Positions 1 to 7,547 are shown, counted from the first letter of the stretch. The stretch is DNA of 7,659 nt from Candidatus Aminicenantota bacterium (GCA_004378665.1 SOIA01000385.1:1-7659); one strand, 5' to 3'. Made by a program: numbers and translations. Notes: generated by a model from the letters alone, not told the origin.

Positions 1-72
1 AAAGCCGGCAGCTTCCTCTGGCATTCCATAGGCAATCGGGTGATTCTGGTCAAAAGCGACTTTTATCAATAA
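1..72 (+). CDS. possible C-terminal tail of an unidentified protein (partial)
   Basis: Frame 1 is open from the first base of the window to a TAA at 70-72, giving 23 residues that end in GNRVILVKSDFYQ. The codons favour G or C at the third position (about 14 of 23), much like the genes next door, and the peptide has a believable hydrophobic/charged mix. The gene would run toward the tricorn gene, and the gap between the two stop codons holds a hairpin, which suits a convergent pair. I do not recognise the family from so short a tail. Frame 3 is also open to a stop at 108-110, so the reading frame is not proven. Confidence 0.35.
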   Translation, partial: KAGSFLWHSIGNRVILVKSDFYQ

Positions 73-111
73 TCCTGAAGCAAAAAAGCACTTACATGGC
101 ATCATCATAGA

Positions 112-137
112 AGGTGTGTTTGATGAATCAAACACCT
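112..137. terminator. hairpin in convergent gap, possible bidirectional terminator
   Basis: An inverted repeat pairs AGGTGTGTTTGAT (112-124) with ATCAAACACCT (127-137), with a two-base bulge in the left arm and a very short loop. It lies just downstream of the tricorn stop codon and downstream of the possible plus-strand gene end at 72. No T-run follows directly on either strand; the nearest on the minus strand is the TTTTTT complement of 82-87. A Rho-independent terminator is therefore only a suggestion, and the hairpin could simply stabilise transcript 3' ends. Confidence 0.35.
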
Positions 138-158
138 CCATTATCACTGAGTCATCGA

Positions 159-3100
159 TTATTTGATTCTAACCGGATAAGGCGGGCGCTTCAATTTTAC
201 TGGCGGATTCTTCTTTAACTCTTCCATTATGACTTCAATAGCCTTTTCCAATTGAGGATCTCGACCTGCGATCACATCAGCAGGCCGCTGCTCAACCTCT
301 ATATCTGGAGGAACTCCCACATTTTCGACAACCCAGCCGTCCTCTGTCCAGATGGCAAGATTCGGTGCAGTAACATAACCGCCATCCATCAGGATCGGGA
401 ATCCAAGGGTTCCTACCAGTCCTCCCCATGTCCTCTTTCCGATCAATTTACCAAGCTTAAATTTGCGGAACATCCAGGGAAGCAAATCACCGCCAGAGCC
501 GGCTGTTTCATCAATGAGCATGACCTTTGGTCCTTGAATCGATGCACCCGGTGTCTTAAGGTCGTGACCGTATCTTGTGTGCCAGTAACTGACAAACGGA
601 CGCCGGAGAATATCGATATAATAATCTGCAACTGAGCCGCCGCCGTTAAATCGCTCGTCGACAATGATGGCATCTTTGTGTACTTGAGGGAAAAAGTAGC
701 GCTTGAAATAAGTGTGTCCTAAAGTTGTGGTATTCGGCACATAGACATAAGCCACACGACCACCGGTTGCTTCATTAACCTTCTTGAGATTTCCTTCCAC
801 CCAATCCCGATTCCGCAGGGCGCTTTCACCGCGGATCGGAACCACAGAAACAGTGCGTGAGCCTGTGCCGTCTGGATTCGGACCAACTGTAATCTCTATG
901 ATCTTGCCAGCAGTATTTTCAAACAAACTGTAAGGATTCGTCGGCGGGCGAAGTTTCTTTCCCTGGACAGCCAGGAGATATTCTCCTTCCTTCACATCCA
1001 CACCTGGTTCGGTCAACGGAGAACGAAGCTCAGGATTCCAGTTGAGCCCGCCGTATACCTTTTTAAAGCGATAGCATCCATTTTCGACGGAGTAATCAGC
1101 TCCGAGTAAGCCACCAGGAACTCGTTTGGGCTGGCTGAGAGTATCTCCGCGTCCAACTCGATGGTGTCCGACCGCCAATTCGCTGCACATCCAGCGGATA
1201 ACACGGTCAAGATCGCTCCGGCAGGCAAGATGAGGAAGAAAAGCAGTATATTTATCTCGCATAGCTTTCCAGTCCACACCGTGCATGTTCGGAGCATAGA
1301 AGTAATCACGGTTGATTCTCCATGCTTCGTCGAAAATTTGCTGCCACTCAGCCCTCGGGTCGATACGGACTTCGATAGCATCGATATTAAGCTTTCCCTG
1401 ATCGGGCTTTATCTTTTCCTGACCTGATTTAATCCTATCAGTTAAAAGAACGATCCCCCAGTTATCCTTGAACCTGTAGAGGATTTTTTTATTGTCGGCC
1501 GAGAGCAGGTAATAATTCACCTCCCTCATGAGGGTTACATCCTTTCGCTTATCGAGATCATATCTGTGCAGCTTGGTTTCCTTTGCGGAAGGGTTCCTGC
1601 TTCCCTCGGGAGCTTCGAGGTAGTAGATCTCTCCTTCTTTGCCTGCTTGGAGGCTGAAGTAGTTACGGGCAGGAAGGGGCAGGGCAAGTATTCTCTGATT
1701 AAGGCCCTCAAAGTCTACGGAGAAGGTCTTGACTGGCTTTGATTTTTTCTTTTCAGGCTTTTCCTTCTTCTCTTCACCTTTTTCCTCATCGCTCTCCTTG
1801 GCAAGAGGTGAGGGAATGTCCTTTCGCAGCACAGCTAAATAAATCGAGCGCGTCATGCGCATGTCAGCATTTGACATAGCAAACCACTGTTTAACCGGTC
1901 CGGCATCAGTCGAGGCAAAAAAGTAGAGGTATTTGCTGCTTTCGTCAAAAACAGGATTGCTGACGTTGCTCATGCCATCGGTAACAGCATAAGATTTATC
2001 TCTTTCGATGGAATACAGGTAAACCTTCGAGATATAAGCTGCGGTGCTCATGGTGTAGGCAATCCACTTAGAATCAGGAGACCAGACGGAGTGGATGGTC
2101 TTCATTCGACGCGGCCCGTACAGGTATTCTGTTCCGATATTCTTCGAGACTTCCCTCTTTAAATCTATCCAGTAGAGACTCCAGGAGTTGTCCGCATAAG
2201 AGATCTTTTCGCTGTCCGGTGACCAGACAGGCGCATCATAAAATCCCGCGCCTTTTATCTTGAACTTCCTCACTTTTCCCTTGCCATCCTGGCTTATAAC
2301 ATAGAGTTTGTACTCCCCGCTTTCATCCGAAAAATAGGCGATATGTTTACCGTCTGGCGACCAGACCGGTGACCGCTCATGGACACCGGTTGTGTTTGTC
2401 AAGTTGCGCGGGTCTCCTTTCTCGGCTGGAACCGTAACAATTTCGCCCCGAAACCCGAGAACAGCTCGTGCACCAGAAGGAGAAATATTTGCGTTACGGA
2501 TATATCGGAAGCCTTTGACATAGCGGGGACGCACCTCAATCAGGTCAGCTGCCACACCAACAGTTAGCTTTGTCCTTCGTTTTTGGGCAGGATCATAAAT
2601 ATGGAGATGTCCGGCCTGCTCGTAGATGATTTTCCCTCCACCTGAAGAGGCACTGAGGACAGGAAAATCAGTGTGGGAGGTGAGCTGTTTAATCTCTTTT
2701 GATTTCAGGTCGAATGAAAAAAGATTAAACTCTCCATTCCGATCCGAACGGAAATAAATCTTATCCCCTGTCCACATGGGATCTGTGTCGTTGCAGCGGC
2801 CTTCAGGCTGAGGAATTTTCTCAACAGAGTGATCGGAGAAAGTGTAGAGCCAGATTGTGGAAACTGTGCCTCCACGGTAATGCTTCCACTGGCGAAAGGG
2901 TTCGAAAAACGGGGTGTAAGCCATTCTCTTACCATCGGGCGAGTATGTGGCTTTGTAAGCGTGGGGAATCTTGAGGGAAGCGGGAAAGCCGCCTTGGAGA
3001 GATACTGTAAAAAGCTGGGTATACCGCCTCGTAAAAACAGAACGGGGAGATATAAAAAGCACAGAGGATCCCTCAGGTGTGAAACCACGGACAACATCTA

Positions 3101-3443
3101 TTCCCGGATGCCATGTGAGCCGCTTAGGAACACCGCCATCAACAGGAACAACATAAACATCTATGTTTCCGTCATACTCGGCACTGAAGGCTAAAAGGCT
3201 TTCGTCCGGCGAAAAAACGGGATTGGATTCCAAGCCTTGAGCGGTGGTCAAACGCCGAACTCCTTTCCCATCAATGTCAGCTATCCAGAGGTCACCAGCA
3301 TAGACAAAGGCTATGTGATCTTTGCTGATGGCAGGTTGACTCAAAAGCTTTGTGTCGTTGATATCGATTCCTGCGGCCAGAAATAATGGCGTGGCGATTG
3401 TCAATATCAACAAAAATGGGATGAGATATAGATGTTTTTTCAT
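159..3443 (-). CDS. exported tricorn protease homologue, S41 family serine peptidase
   Basis: The 1094-residue product has the full tricorn architecture. Residues 1-25 are a signal peptide (MKKH, then a hydrophobic stretch ending near LAAG) with no lipobox Cys, so the mature protein should be periplasmic. Residues about 34-540 form the beta-propeller part, with PD40/WD40-like blades marked by SPD motifs at 78-80, 168-170, 361-363, 408-410 and 455-457. A highly charged Lys/Glu linker lies at about 548-572. The tricorn C1 region follows (about 690-765), then a PDZ domain (about 770-870) and the S41 catalytic domain (about 890-1055). By comparison with Thermoplasma tricorn, His760, Ser983 (AGSGGD) and Glu1040 (VVENVG) match catalytic His746, Ser965 and Glu1023, and the GGG at 934-936 fits the oxyanion loop. 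The position of Ser745 is Gly759. The family degrades oligopeptides to short peptides; export here suggests peptide processing in the envelope. The start at 3443 is chosen because of the signal peptide and the AAAGGAGG five bases upstream. An in-frame extension to 3530 lacks a ribosome binding site. The gene diverges from the esterase. Confidence 0.95.
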   Translation of the reverse strand: MKKHLYLIPFLLILTIATPLFLAAGIDINDTKLLSQPAISKDHIAFVYAGDLWIADIDGKGVRRLTTAQGLESNPVFSPDESLLAFSAEYDGNIDVYVVPVDGGVPKRLTWHPGIDVVRGFTPEGSSVLFISPRSVFTRRYTQLFTVSLQGGFPASLKIPHAYKATYSPDGKRMAYTPFFEPFRQWKHYRGGTVSTIWLYTFSDHSVEKIPQPEGRCNDTDPMWTGDKIYFRSDRNGEFNLFSFDLKSKEIKQLTSHTDFPVLSASSGGGKIIYEQAGHLHIYDPAQKRRTKLTVGVAADLIEVRPRYVKGFRYIRNANISPSGARAVLGFRGEIVTVPAEKGDPRNLTNTTGVHERSPVWSPDGKHIAYFSDESGEYKLYVISQDGKGKVRKFKIKGAGFYDAPVWSPDSEKISYADNSWSLYWIDLKREVSKNIGTEYLYGPRRMKTIHSVWSPDSKWIAYTMSTAAYISKVYLYSIERDKSYAVTDGMSNVSNPVFDESSKYLYFFASTDAGPVKQWFAMSNADMRMTRSIYLAVLRKDIPSPLAKESDEEKGEEKKEKPEKKKSKPVKTFSVDFEGLNQRILALPLPARNYFSLQAGKEGEIYYLEAPEGSRNPSAKETKLHRYDLDKRKDVTLMREVNYYLLSADNKKILYRFKDNWGIVLLTDRIKSGQEKIKPDQGKLNIDAIEVRIDPRAEWQQIFDEAWRINRDYFYAPNMHGVDWKAMRDKYTAFLPHLACRSDLDRVIRWMCSELAVGHHRVGRGDTLSQPKRVPGGLLGADYSVENGCYRFKKVYGGLNWNPELRSPLTEPGVDVKEGEYLLAVQGKKLRPPTNPYSLFENTAGKIIEITVGPNPDGTGSRTVSVVPIRGESALRNRDWVEGNLKKVNEATGGRVAYVYVPNTTTLGHTYFKRYFFPQVHKDAIIVDERFNGGGSVADYYIDILRRPFVSYWHTRYGHDLKTPGASIQGPKVMLIDETAGSGGDLLPWMFRKFKLGKLIGKRTWGGLVGTLGFPILMDGGYVTAPNLAIWTEDGWVVENVGVPPDIEVEQRPADVIAGRDPQLEKAIEVIMEELKKNPPVKLKRPPYPVRIK

Positions 3444-3448
3444 TAGAA

Positions 3449-3456
3449 CCTCCTTT
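3449..3456 (-). promoter_or_regulatory. Shine-Dalgarno site that fixes the tricorn gene start
   Basis: The minus strand reads AAAGGAGG here, five bases before the ATG at 3443. This is a near-perfect anti-16S match and it precedes a codon that begins a clear signal peptide. The upstream in-frame ATG at 3530 has no comparable site, so translation should start at 3443. Confidence 0.85.
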
Positions 3457-3541
3457 AAAAATATAGGAATTTCCTTTTTGGCCTTGCTCCAAATCCTTCG
3501 CCATTTTCCACAATTCCCGCCCGCTGACATCCTAGAATGAG

Positions 3542-3569
3542 AGTATCACAGTTAAAACAGCGTGGTCAA
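3542..3569 (-). promoter_or_regulatory. sigma-70-type promoter for the tricorn gene
   Basis: On the minus strand a -35 box TTGACC (3569-3564, five of six consensus bases) is separated by 16 bases from GATACT (3547-3542, four of six). The latter is preceded by TGT, giving an extended -10 TGn motif. The predicted transcription start is near 3535, leaving a leader of about 92 nt before the ATG at 3443. Transcription would begin only about five bases before the alternative ATG at 3530, further evidence against that longer start. Weak points are the imperfect -10 and the lack of experimental support. Confidence 0.5.
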
Positions 3570-3707
3570 TCGCCAAAAATCGCAGCAATTCGAGAAAAAC
3601 AGCCTAACACAAAGCCTTTAGATAGACTTTTCCCTCAAAATCGACAGAAAACAACTACAGAGGTTCTCAGAAATACTCCTATCTCTCCTCAGCAGCCATA
3701 GCCAGTT

Positions 3708-3735
3708 GAGGCTGGGCCTGCGGTGGAGGCCGGGC
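3708..3735. repeat. short GC-rich direct repeat in divergent region
   Basis: GAGGCTGGGC at 3708-3717 recurs as GAGGCCGGGC at 3726-3735, nine of ten bases matching at an 18 bp offset. The same block contains small inverted repeats: CCTCA (3687-3691) with TGAGG (3707-3711), CAGCC (3693-3697) with GGCTG (3710-3714), and GGCCT (3715-3719) with AGGCC (3727-3731). The block is clearly richer in G and C than its flanks. It could be a regulator-binding site or a structured leader for the esterase gene; chance cannot be excluded. Confidence 0.4.
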
Positions 3736-3774
3736 GTTCTGCAGCAAAAGTCAGCTTAAGATTTCCTTTATGTG

Positions 3775-3804
3775 TTAAACTTCAACGGCTTTTATCCGTA
3801 TTAT
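3775..3804 (+). promoter_or_regulatory. weak promoter candidate for the esterase gene
   Basis: TATTAT at 3799-3804 matches the -10 consensus at five of six positions. TTAAAC at 3775-3780, 18 bases upstream, is a poor -35 (three of six). Transcription would start near 3811, giving a leader of about 60 nt to the ATG at 3871. It is the best-placed candidate I see, but base composition alone could produce it. Confidence 0.25.
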
Positions 3805-3870
3805 CTCATAGGCGGTTTAGCCAGTGCCGTATAAAGATGAAATATATTTAAATACAGGAGGGAAATCATC

Positions 3871-5067
3871 ATGAGAAAATTAAAAGTCTTTAATTTTTTA
3901 TGCATTTTGTCAGTTTTTTCATTTGTCGCCTTTTTCAACCAAACCGGAATGGCCCAGGTTGAAGGGGAGGACGTGGTTATCGGCCAATCCCTAACAATGA
4001 CTTCGAAGATCCTTAAAAGGGAGGTACCCGTTTTAATTTCCGTACCGGATGGCTATGACGCCGGCGCAGCCAAGTACCCGGTTCTTTATGATCTAGGTGG
4101 CTTCTACTTCACCTACGCCTGCGGAACTGTAGAGTTTCTGGCACGCGGAATATATATTCCGAACATGATCGTCGTCGGAGTGCCGCCCTTCCAGAGGGGA
4201 TACGTTCCCACTCCCTTTGAGGAACGCGGAGAAGAAGCTGCGGGAGCAGACCTTTCGATAAAGTTCCTCTGGGAAGAGCTGATTCCTTTCGTGGAGAAAA
4301 ACTATCGGACAAACAGTTTCAGGATTTTGCATGGTCACTCGGTCGGCGGGCTTTTTACCATGTACACGCTTTTCAATTACCCTGACCTGTTCACGGCATA
4401 CGTGGCCGGCAGCCCCTGGTTCCAGACCAACGACCAGTATTGGCTGAAAAATATCGAAAAAATGGCAAAAGTCAGGAAAGCGGATGATAAATTCCTGTTC
4501 ATGACAGTTGGAAAAGAGGAAGCCGAGTTAACCCTTGACACTTTTAAAGAACTTGAAAAATGGATGAATGACAATCCAATTACCGGTTTGACCTGGAAGA
4601 GCGCCTGGGTGGAAGGCGATCACGGATCGATGGTAGGCAGAAATATTTATGACGGACTTCAATTTATCTTCAGCGGTTGGAGGATGCCCAGAGAAGTTTT
4701 GATGAATGCCGACCTGGATGAGATTCAAAAGTATATTAAAACACGTCTCGCAAAGTGGGCGAAGTACGGGTTTGAAGAATCTGACATTCTCCCGGAACAA
4801 ATGATCAATTCCCAGGGATACTATTTTCTCGGCCGGGAAGAGTACAAGAAAGCAGTCGAGATTTTCGCCTACAATATCAAACGCTTTCCAAAATCTTTCA
4901 ATGCCCATGACAGCCTCGGGGAAGCATATATGATAATGGGTGACAAGGAAAAGGCAGTTAAATACTACAAGCTGGCCGTAGAGCTGAATCCCGGTGATAC
5001 CGAATATGCTAAAAGAGTCCTAATAAACTCGAAGGACAAACTGCGTGAACTGGGAGTAGAAAAATAA
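3871..5067 (+). CDS. secreted alpha/beta-hydrolase (esterase D/Fes-like, PF00756 type) with C-terminal TPR
   Basis: This complete 398-residue protein starts at an ATG eight bases after AGGAGGG (3856-3862). Residues 1-29 are a signal peptide (MRKLK, a hydrophobic core, then GMAQ), so it should act in the periplasm or outside the cell. Residues about 35-270 form a putative-esterase alpha/beta-hydrolase domain. The nucleophile elbow GHSVGG (155-160) puts the catalytic Ser at 157. VGKEE (213-217) is the likely acid region, and GDHGSM (249-254) supplies His251. The following LFTMYTLFNYPDLF and AGSPW segments are typical of this family, which includes enterochelin esterase-like enzymes and other carboxyl-ester hydrolases. 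Residues about 310-378 form one to two TPR units (QGYYFLGREEYKKAVEIF; then SLGEAYMIMGDKEKAVKYY and ELNP), a combination often seen in environmental bacteria. The true substrate cannot be read from sequence; a siderophore-specific role is not supported, since no iron-uptake genes are nearby. It diverges from the tricorn gene and converges on the permease gene. Confidence 0.92.
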   Translation: MRKLKVFNFLCILSVFSFVAFFNQTGMAQVEGEDVVIGQSLTMTSKILKREVPVLISVPDGYDAGAAKYPVLYDLGGFYFTYACGTVEFLARGIYIPNMIVVGVPPFQRGYVPTPFEERGEEAAGADLSIKFLWEELIPFVEKNYRTNSFRILHGHSVGGLFTMYTLFNYPDLFTAYVAGSPWFQTNDQYWLKNIEKMAKVRKADDKFLFMTVGKEEAELTLDTFKELEKWMNDNPITGLTWKSAWVEGDHGSMVGRNIYDGLQFIFSGWRMPREVLMNADLDEIQKYIKTRLAKWAKYGFEESDILPEQMINSQGYYFLGREEYKKAVEIFAYNIKRFPKSFNAHDSLGEAYMIMGDKEKAVKYYKLAVELNPGDTEYAKRVLINSKDKLRELGVEK

Positions 5068-5072
5068 GATTG

Positions 5073-5108
5073 ATTTCCAAAATCCTTGAGAAGGAAATAC
5101 AGCTTTCC
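5073..5108. terminator. overlapping inverted repeats in the esterase/permease convergent gap
   Basis: Three alternative stems overlap here. ATTTCC (5073-5078) can pair with GGAAAT (5093-5098), TCCTT (5083-5087) with AAGGA (5091-5095) around a three-base loop, and GGAAA (5093-5097) with TTTCC (5104-5108). The 66 bp gap separates two convergent stop codons, where terminators are expected. On the minus strand the stem is followed, after about eight bases, by ATTTTT (5065-5060), which weakly suits a terminator for the permease transcript. No T-run follows on the plus strand. The stems are short and A/T-rich. Confidence 0.3.
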
Positions 5109-5133
5109 GTTCATCCATATAAATCATTTCCTC

Positions 5134-7488
5134 TCATTCATATCGTAATGAGTCTATTGGATTGGCCAGAGCTGTCTTCGCAGCTTGATAACTCACGGTG
5201 CCCATAGCAATCGCGAAGGCAATCATGGCCGATAGAATAAAAACACCAATGCTTATATCGATTCTGTAGGCGAACTCGTTAAGCCACCGTCGCATTATCC
5301 AGTAAGCAACGGGCCAGGCCACAATATTGGCAACGAGTACCCATTTAATAAATTCCTTGCTGAGAAGCAGGATAATCCCGGAGACCGAAGCGCCAAGCAC
5401 TTTACGGATGCCGATCTCCTTGGTCTTCTGTTCGGCCGTATACGCGGCCAGACCGAAGAGACCCAGACAGGAGATAAAGATTGCAAACGCCCCGAATATC
5501 TGGAAAAGTTGCCCCAGCTGTTTTTCCGTCCGGTATTGCTCTTCGAAGGCCTCATCGAGGAACTGAAAATAGAACGGGTACTCGGGTGAAAAACGTTCAA
5601 AGGTTCGCTTTATTCTGCCCATCGCGCCTTGTATATCCTGAGGATCGATCCTGACGAACACATACTGATGAAACGGCCTGTGGATGCGGAATATAAACGG
5701 CCGTATGGCATGATGGATCGACTCGCTGTGAAAATCCTTGACGACGCCAATCACACGTACATAACGAGCAGGTTCTGAAAATTCAGGATGATTAAAATAG
5801 ATCTGCTTATCCAGAGGAGATTCTGCGCCGATAATCTTCTTCAATGATTCGTTGATAACACACGCCTCTATAGCATCAGAGGCAATCGCTCTTGAAAAAG
5901 GCCTTCCTTCGACAAGTTCCATGTTGAATGTCTTGAAGAAATCATAGTCAACAACTGTATATTTCACTATAAAGGGAGCGTCATCCTGCCGCCCTTCCCA
6001 GTCGATAGAGACACCCTGGCCGACATTCATCGGGCGCTGGGCAGCTGCTGTAACCTGGATAACACCCAGCTCCCCCTCCAATTCACTCTTAAACGCATCA
6101 AATCGGTTGTTCAAATCTGGATTGTTCATCACCGTGACAATGTGATGCCGATCGAGCCCCAAATCTCTCTCCCGGATGAACCGGAGTTGCTTGGCTACGA
6201 TCAAAGTCGCGATGATAAGGCCGATGGAGATGGAAAACTGGAAGACGACGAGGATTCTGCGGAATTGAAATGGACCCGCAGCAAAACCGGCCTTACCCTT
6301 CAACACCTTCTCCGGCTGGTAAGCCGATAAACGAAATGCAGGATAGCAACCTGCAAATAAACCTGTCAACGGCACGACGATGAAAATTAAGAAAGTCAAA
6401 TAATTTCCAGCACCGTCAGTAAGGCTCAGCTGCTTACCCGTAAACACATTGAAAGCGGGCAATACCGTTTCGACTAAGAGCAAAGCCAGTCCAAGGGCCA
6501 AATAGCTCAGTACGAGCGACTCTCCCAAAAACTGTCTGACGAGTTGAGAGCGGTGAGCTCCTGTCACTTTACGAAGCCCAACTTCTTTGGCCCGCCTCGC
6601 CGACCGGGCCGTGCTGAGATTCATGAAGTTAATACAGGCGATCACCAAGATAAATATGGCTATAATCGAAAAAATAGTAACCTGTCTGACAAGCCCCGTC
6701 CGACCGAATGCATAAAGATGGACCTTCGTCACTGGCTGAAGAACAGGCCTATAATCCGGATCATAATCGAGGTGCTCTTCATATATACCAGCAATCTTCT
6801 CTTCTACATCTTCTTCATTTGCTCCTGGCATGAGCAACACATAAGAGGGTGCAACCCATTCTTCCCATCGACCGATGCGATCCTCACCCAGATACTCTAC
6901 CCGGGCAACCATATTGAACTGAAGGTGTGAATTGGATGGGATATTTTGGATAACTCCGGTTACCGTGAAATCAGTATTGTAACTGGCTACATGCAAGATC
7001 TTCCCCATGGGATCTTCCTCACCAAAATAACGGCGAGCTGTTTCCTCAGTGATGACGATGGAATTTAGGTCAGCCAATGCTATTTCGGCGTTTCCTTTAA
7101 CGAAGGGGAATGTAAACATCGTAAAAAAAGTGGGATCCGTCAGATAAAAACTATACTCATCGAATTTCTTGTCCTGATACTTAACCAGCGAGCGATGCCA
7201 TGGCCAGACGCGACAGGACGCCTCGATTTCAGGATATTTTCGCTCGAGTTCCGGACCAAGGGCATACGAGACAGATCTTCCAAAAGTTCCGTTATCATTC
7301 GCATTCAGGATCCGGAAAATGCGATCCTTTTTAACATGAAACCGATCATAACTCATCTCATGTCGTGCCCATAATGAAATGAGGATAAAGCACGCCAGCC
7401 CCAAGGACAGGCCAGCTAAATTAATAAATGAATAGACCTTTTGCTTTCTGAAGGTTCGCAGCACAATCTTGATATAATTCATGAACAT
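5134..7488 (-). CDS. ABC transporter permease, MacB/FtsX-like, two FtsX domains
   Basis: This complete 784-residue integral inner-membrane protein belongs to the MacB/FtsX (type VII ABC) permease superfamily. It consists of two homologous halves. A first membrane helix (about 20-40) leads into a periplasmic MacB-type core domain (about 45-260). The first FtsX module has helices at about 270-290, 320-345 and 364-385. Then come a helix at 409-432, a second periplasmic domain (about 440-645) and a second FtsX module with helices at about 661-683, 713-732 and 744-768. The cytoplasmic loops after the first helix of each module carry the expected repeated motif, AKEVGLRKVTGA at 300-311 and TKEIGIRKVLGA at 689-700, which in this family contacts the ATPase. 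The family uses ATP to drive periplasmic movements that expel peptides, antibiotics or lipoproteins, or to signal; the substrate here is unknown. The ATG at 7488 is preferred over 7482 because GGAGG lies six bases before it. No ATPase or membrane-fusion gene is in the window. Upstream DNA suggests sigma-54 control. Confidence 0.95.
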   Translation of the reverse strand: MFMNYIKIVLRTFRKQKVYSFINLAGLSLGLACFILISLWARHEMSYDRFHVKKDRIFRILNANDNGTFGRSVSYALGPELERKYPEIEASCRVWPWHRSLVKYQDKKFDEYSFYLTDPTFFTMFTFPFVKGNAEIALADLNSIVITEETARRYFGEEDPMGKILHVASYNTDFTVTGVIQNIPSNSHLQFNMVARVEYLGEDRIGRWEEWVAPSYVLLMPGANEEDVEEKIAGIYEEHLDYDPDYRPVLQPVTKVHLYAFGRTGLVRQVTIFSIIAIFILVIACINFMNLSTARSARRAKEVGLRKVTGAHRSQLVRQFLGESLVLSYLALGLALLLVETVLPAFNVFTGKQLSLTDGAGNYLTFLIFIVVPLTGLFAGCYPAFRLSAYQPEKVLKGKAGFAAGPFQFRRILVVFQFSISIGLIIATLIVAKQLRFIRERDLGLDRHHIVTVMNNPDLNNRFDAFKSELEGELGVIQVTAAAQRPMNVGQGVSIDWEGRQDDAPFIVKYTVVDYDFFKTFNMELVEGRPFSRAIASDAIEACVINESLKKIIGAESPLDKQIYFNHPEFSEPARYVRVIGVVKDFHSESIHHAIRPFIFRIHRPFHQYVFVRIDPQDIQGAMGRIKRTFERFSPEYPFYFQFLDEAFEEQYRTEKQLGQLFQIFGAFAIFISCLGLFGLAAYTAEQKTKEIGIRKVLGASVSGIILLLSKEFIKWVLVANIVAWPVAYWIMRRWLNEFAYRIDISIGVFILSAMIAFAIAMGTVSYQAAKTALANPIDSLRYE

Positions 7489-7494
7489 AGCAGC

Positions 7495-7499
7495 CCTCC
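7495..7499 (-). promoter_or_regulatory. Shine-Dalgarno site that favours the first permease ATG
   Basis: GGAGG on the minus strand lies six bases before the ATG at 7488 and twelve before the in-frame ATG at 7482. The spacing favours 7488, so the protein should begin MFMNYIK rather than MNYIK. Confidence 0.7.
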
Positions 7500-7547
7500 A
7501 AGTTTAATCATCATCATGTCTCATAAGCAATGTATTAACTTCTAATA

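Larger units (their letters stand above)
3444..3870. other. divergent intergenic region between tricorn and esterase genes
   Basis: These 427 bp separate two divergent start codons. The tricorn-proximal part (3444-3680) carries that gene's ribosome binding site and likely promoter and is otherwise A/T-rich. A GC-rich block follows at about 3687-3745 with short repeats. The esterase-proximal part (3746-3870) holds a weak promoter candidate and the AGGAGGG at 3856-3862. No convincing gene is present: the open frames here are under 60 codons and lack ribosome binding sites. Confidence 0.8.

Noticed and set aside
2829..3194. Plus-strand open frame of 121 codons antisense to the tricorn gene
   Set aside because: It lies wholly opposite a well-supported propeller-coding region, has no recognisable domain, and its Cys/Arg-rich product is typical of antisense shadow frames.
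3537..3701. Plus-strand open frame of 54 codons from an ATG at 3537
   Set aside because: It has no Shine-Dalgarno, overlaps the likely tricorn promoter, and its hydrophilic, Gln/Lys-rich composition looks like random translation.
3760..3834. Plus-strand stretch reading like a protein C-terminus (ending in YYLIGGLASAV, then TAA)
   Set aside because: A stop codon lies directly before it at 3757-3759, there is no start or ribosome binding site, and I could not link it to any family. A gene relic is possible but unsupported.
4528..4908. Minus-strand open frame of 126 codons antisense to the esterase gene
   Set aside because: It overlaps conserved catalytic-domain and TPR codons on the other strand and shows no family motif of its own.
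6544..6930. Plus-strand open frame of 128 codons antisense to the permease gene
   Set aside because: The opposite strand encodes the first FtsX module with conserved motifs; the antisense product has no recognisable features.
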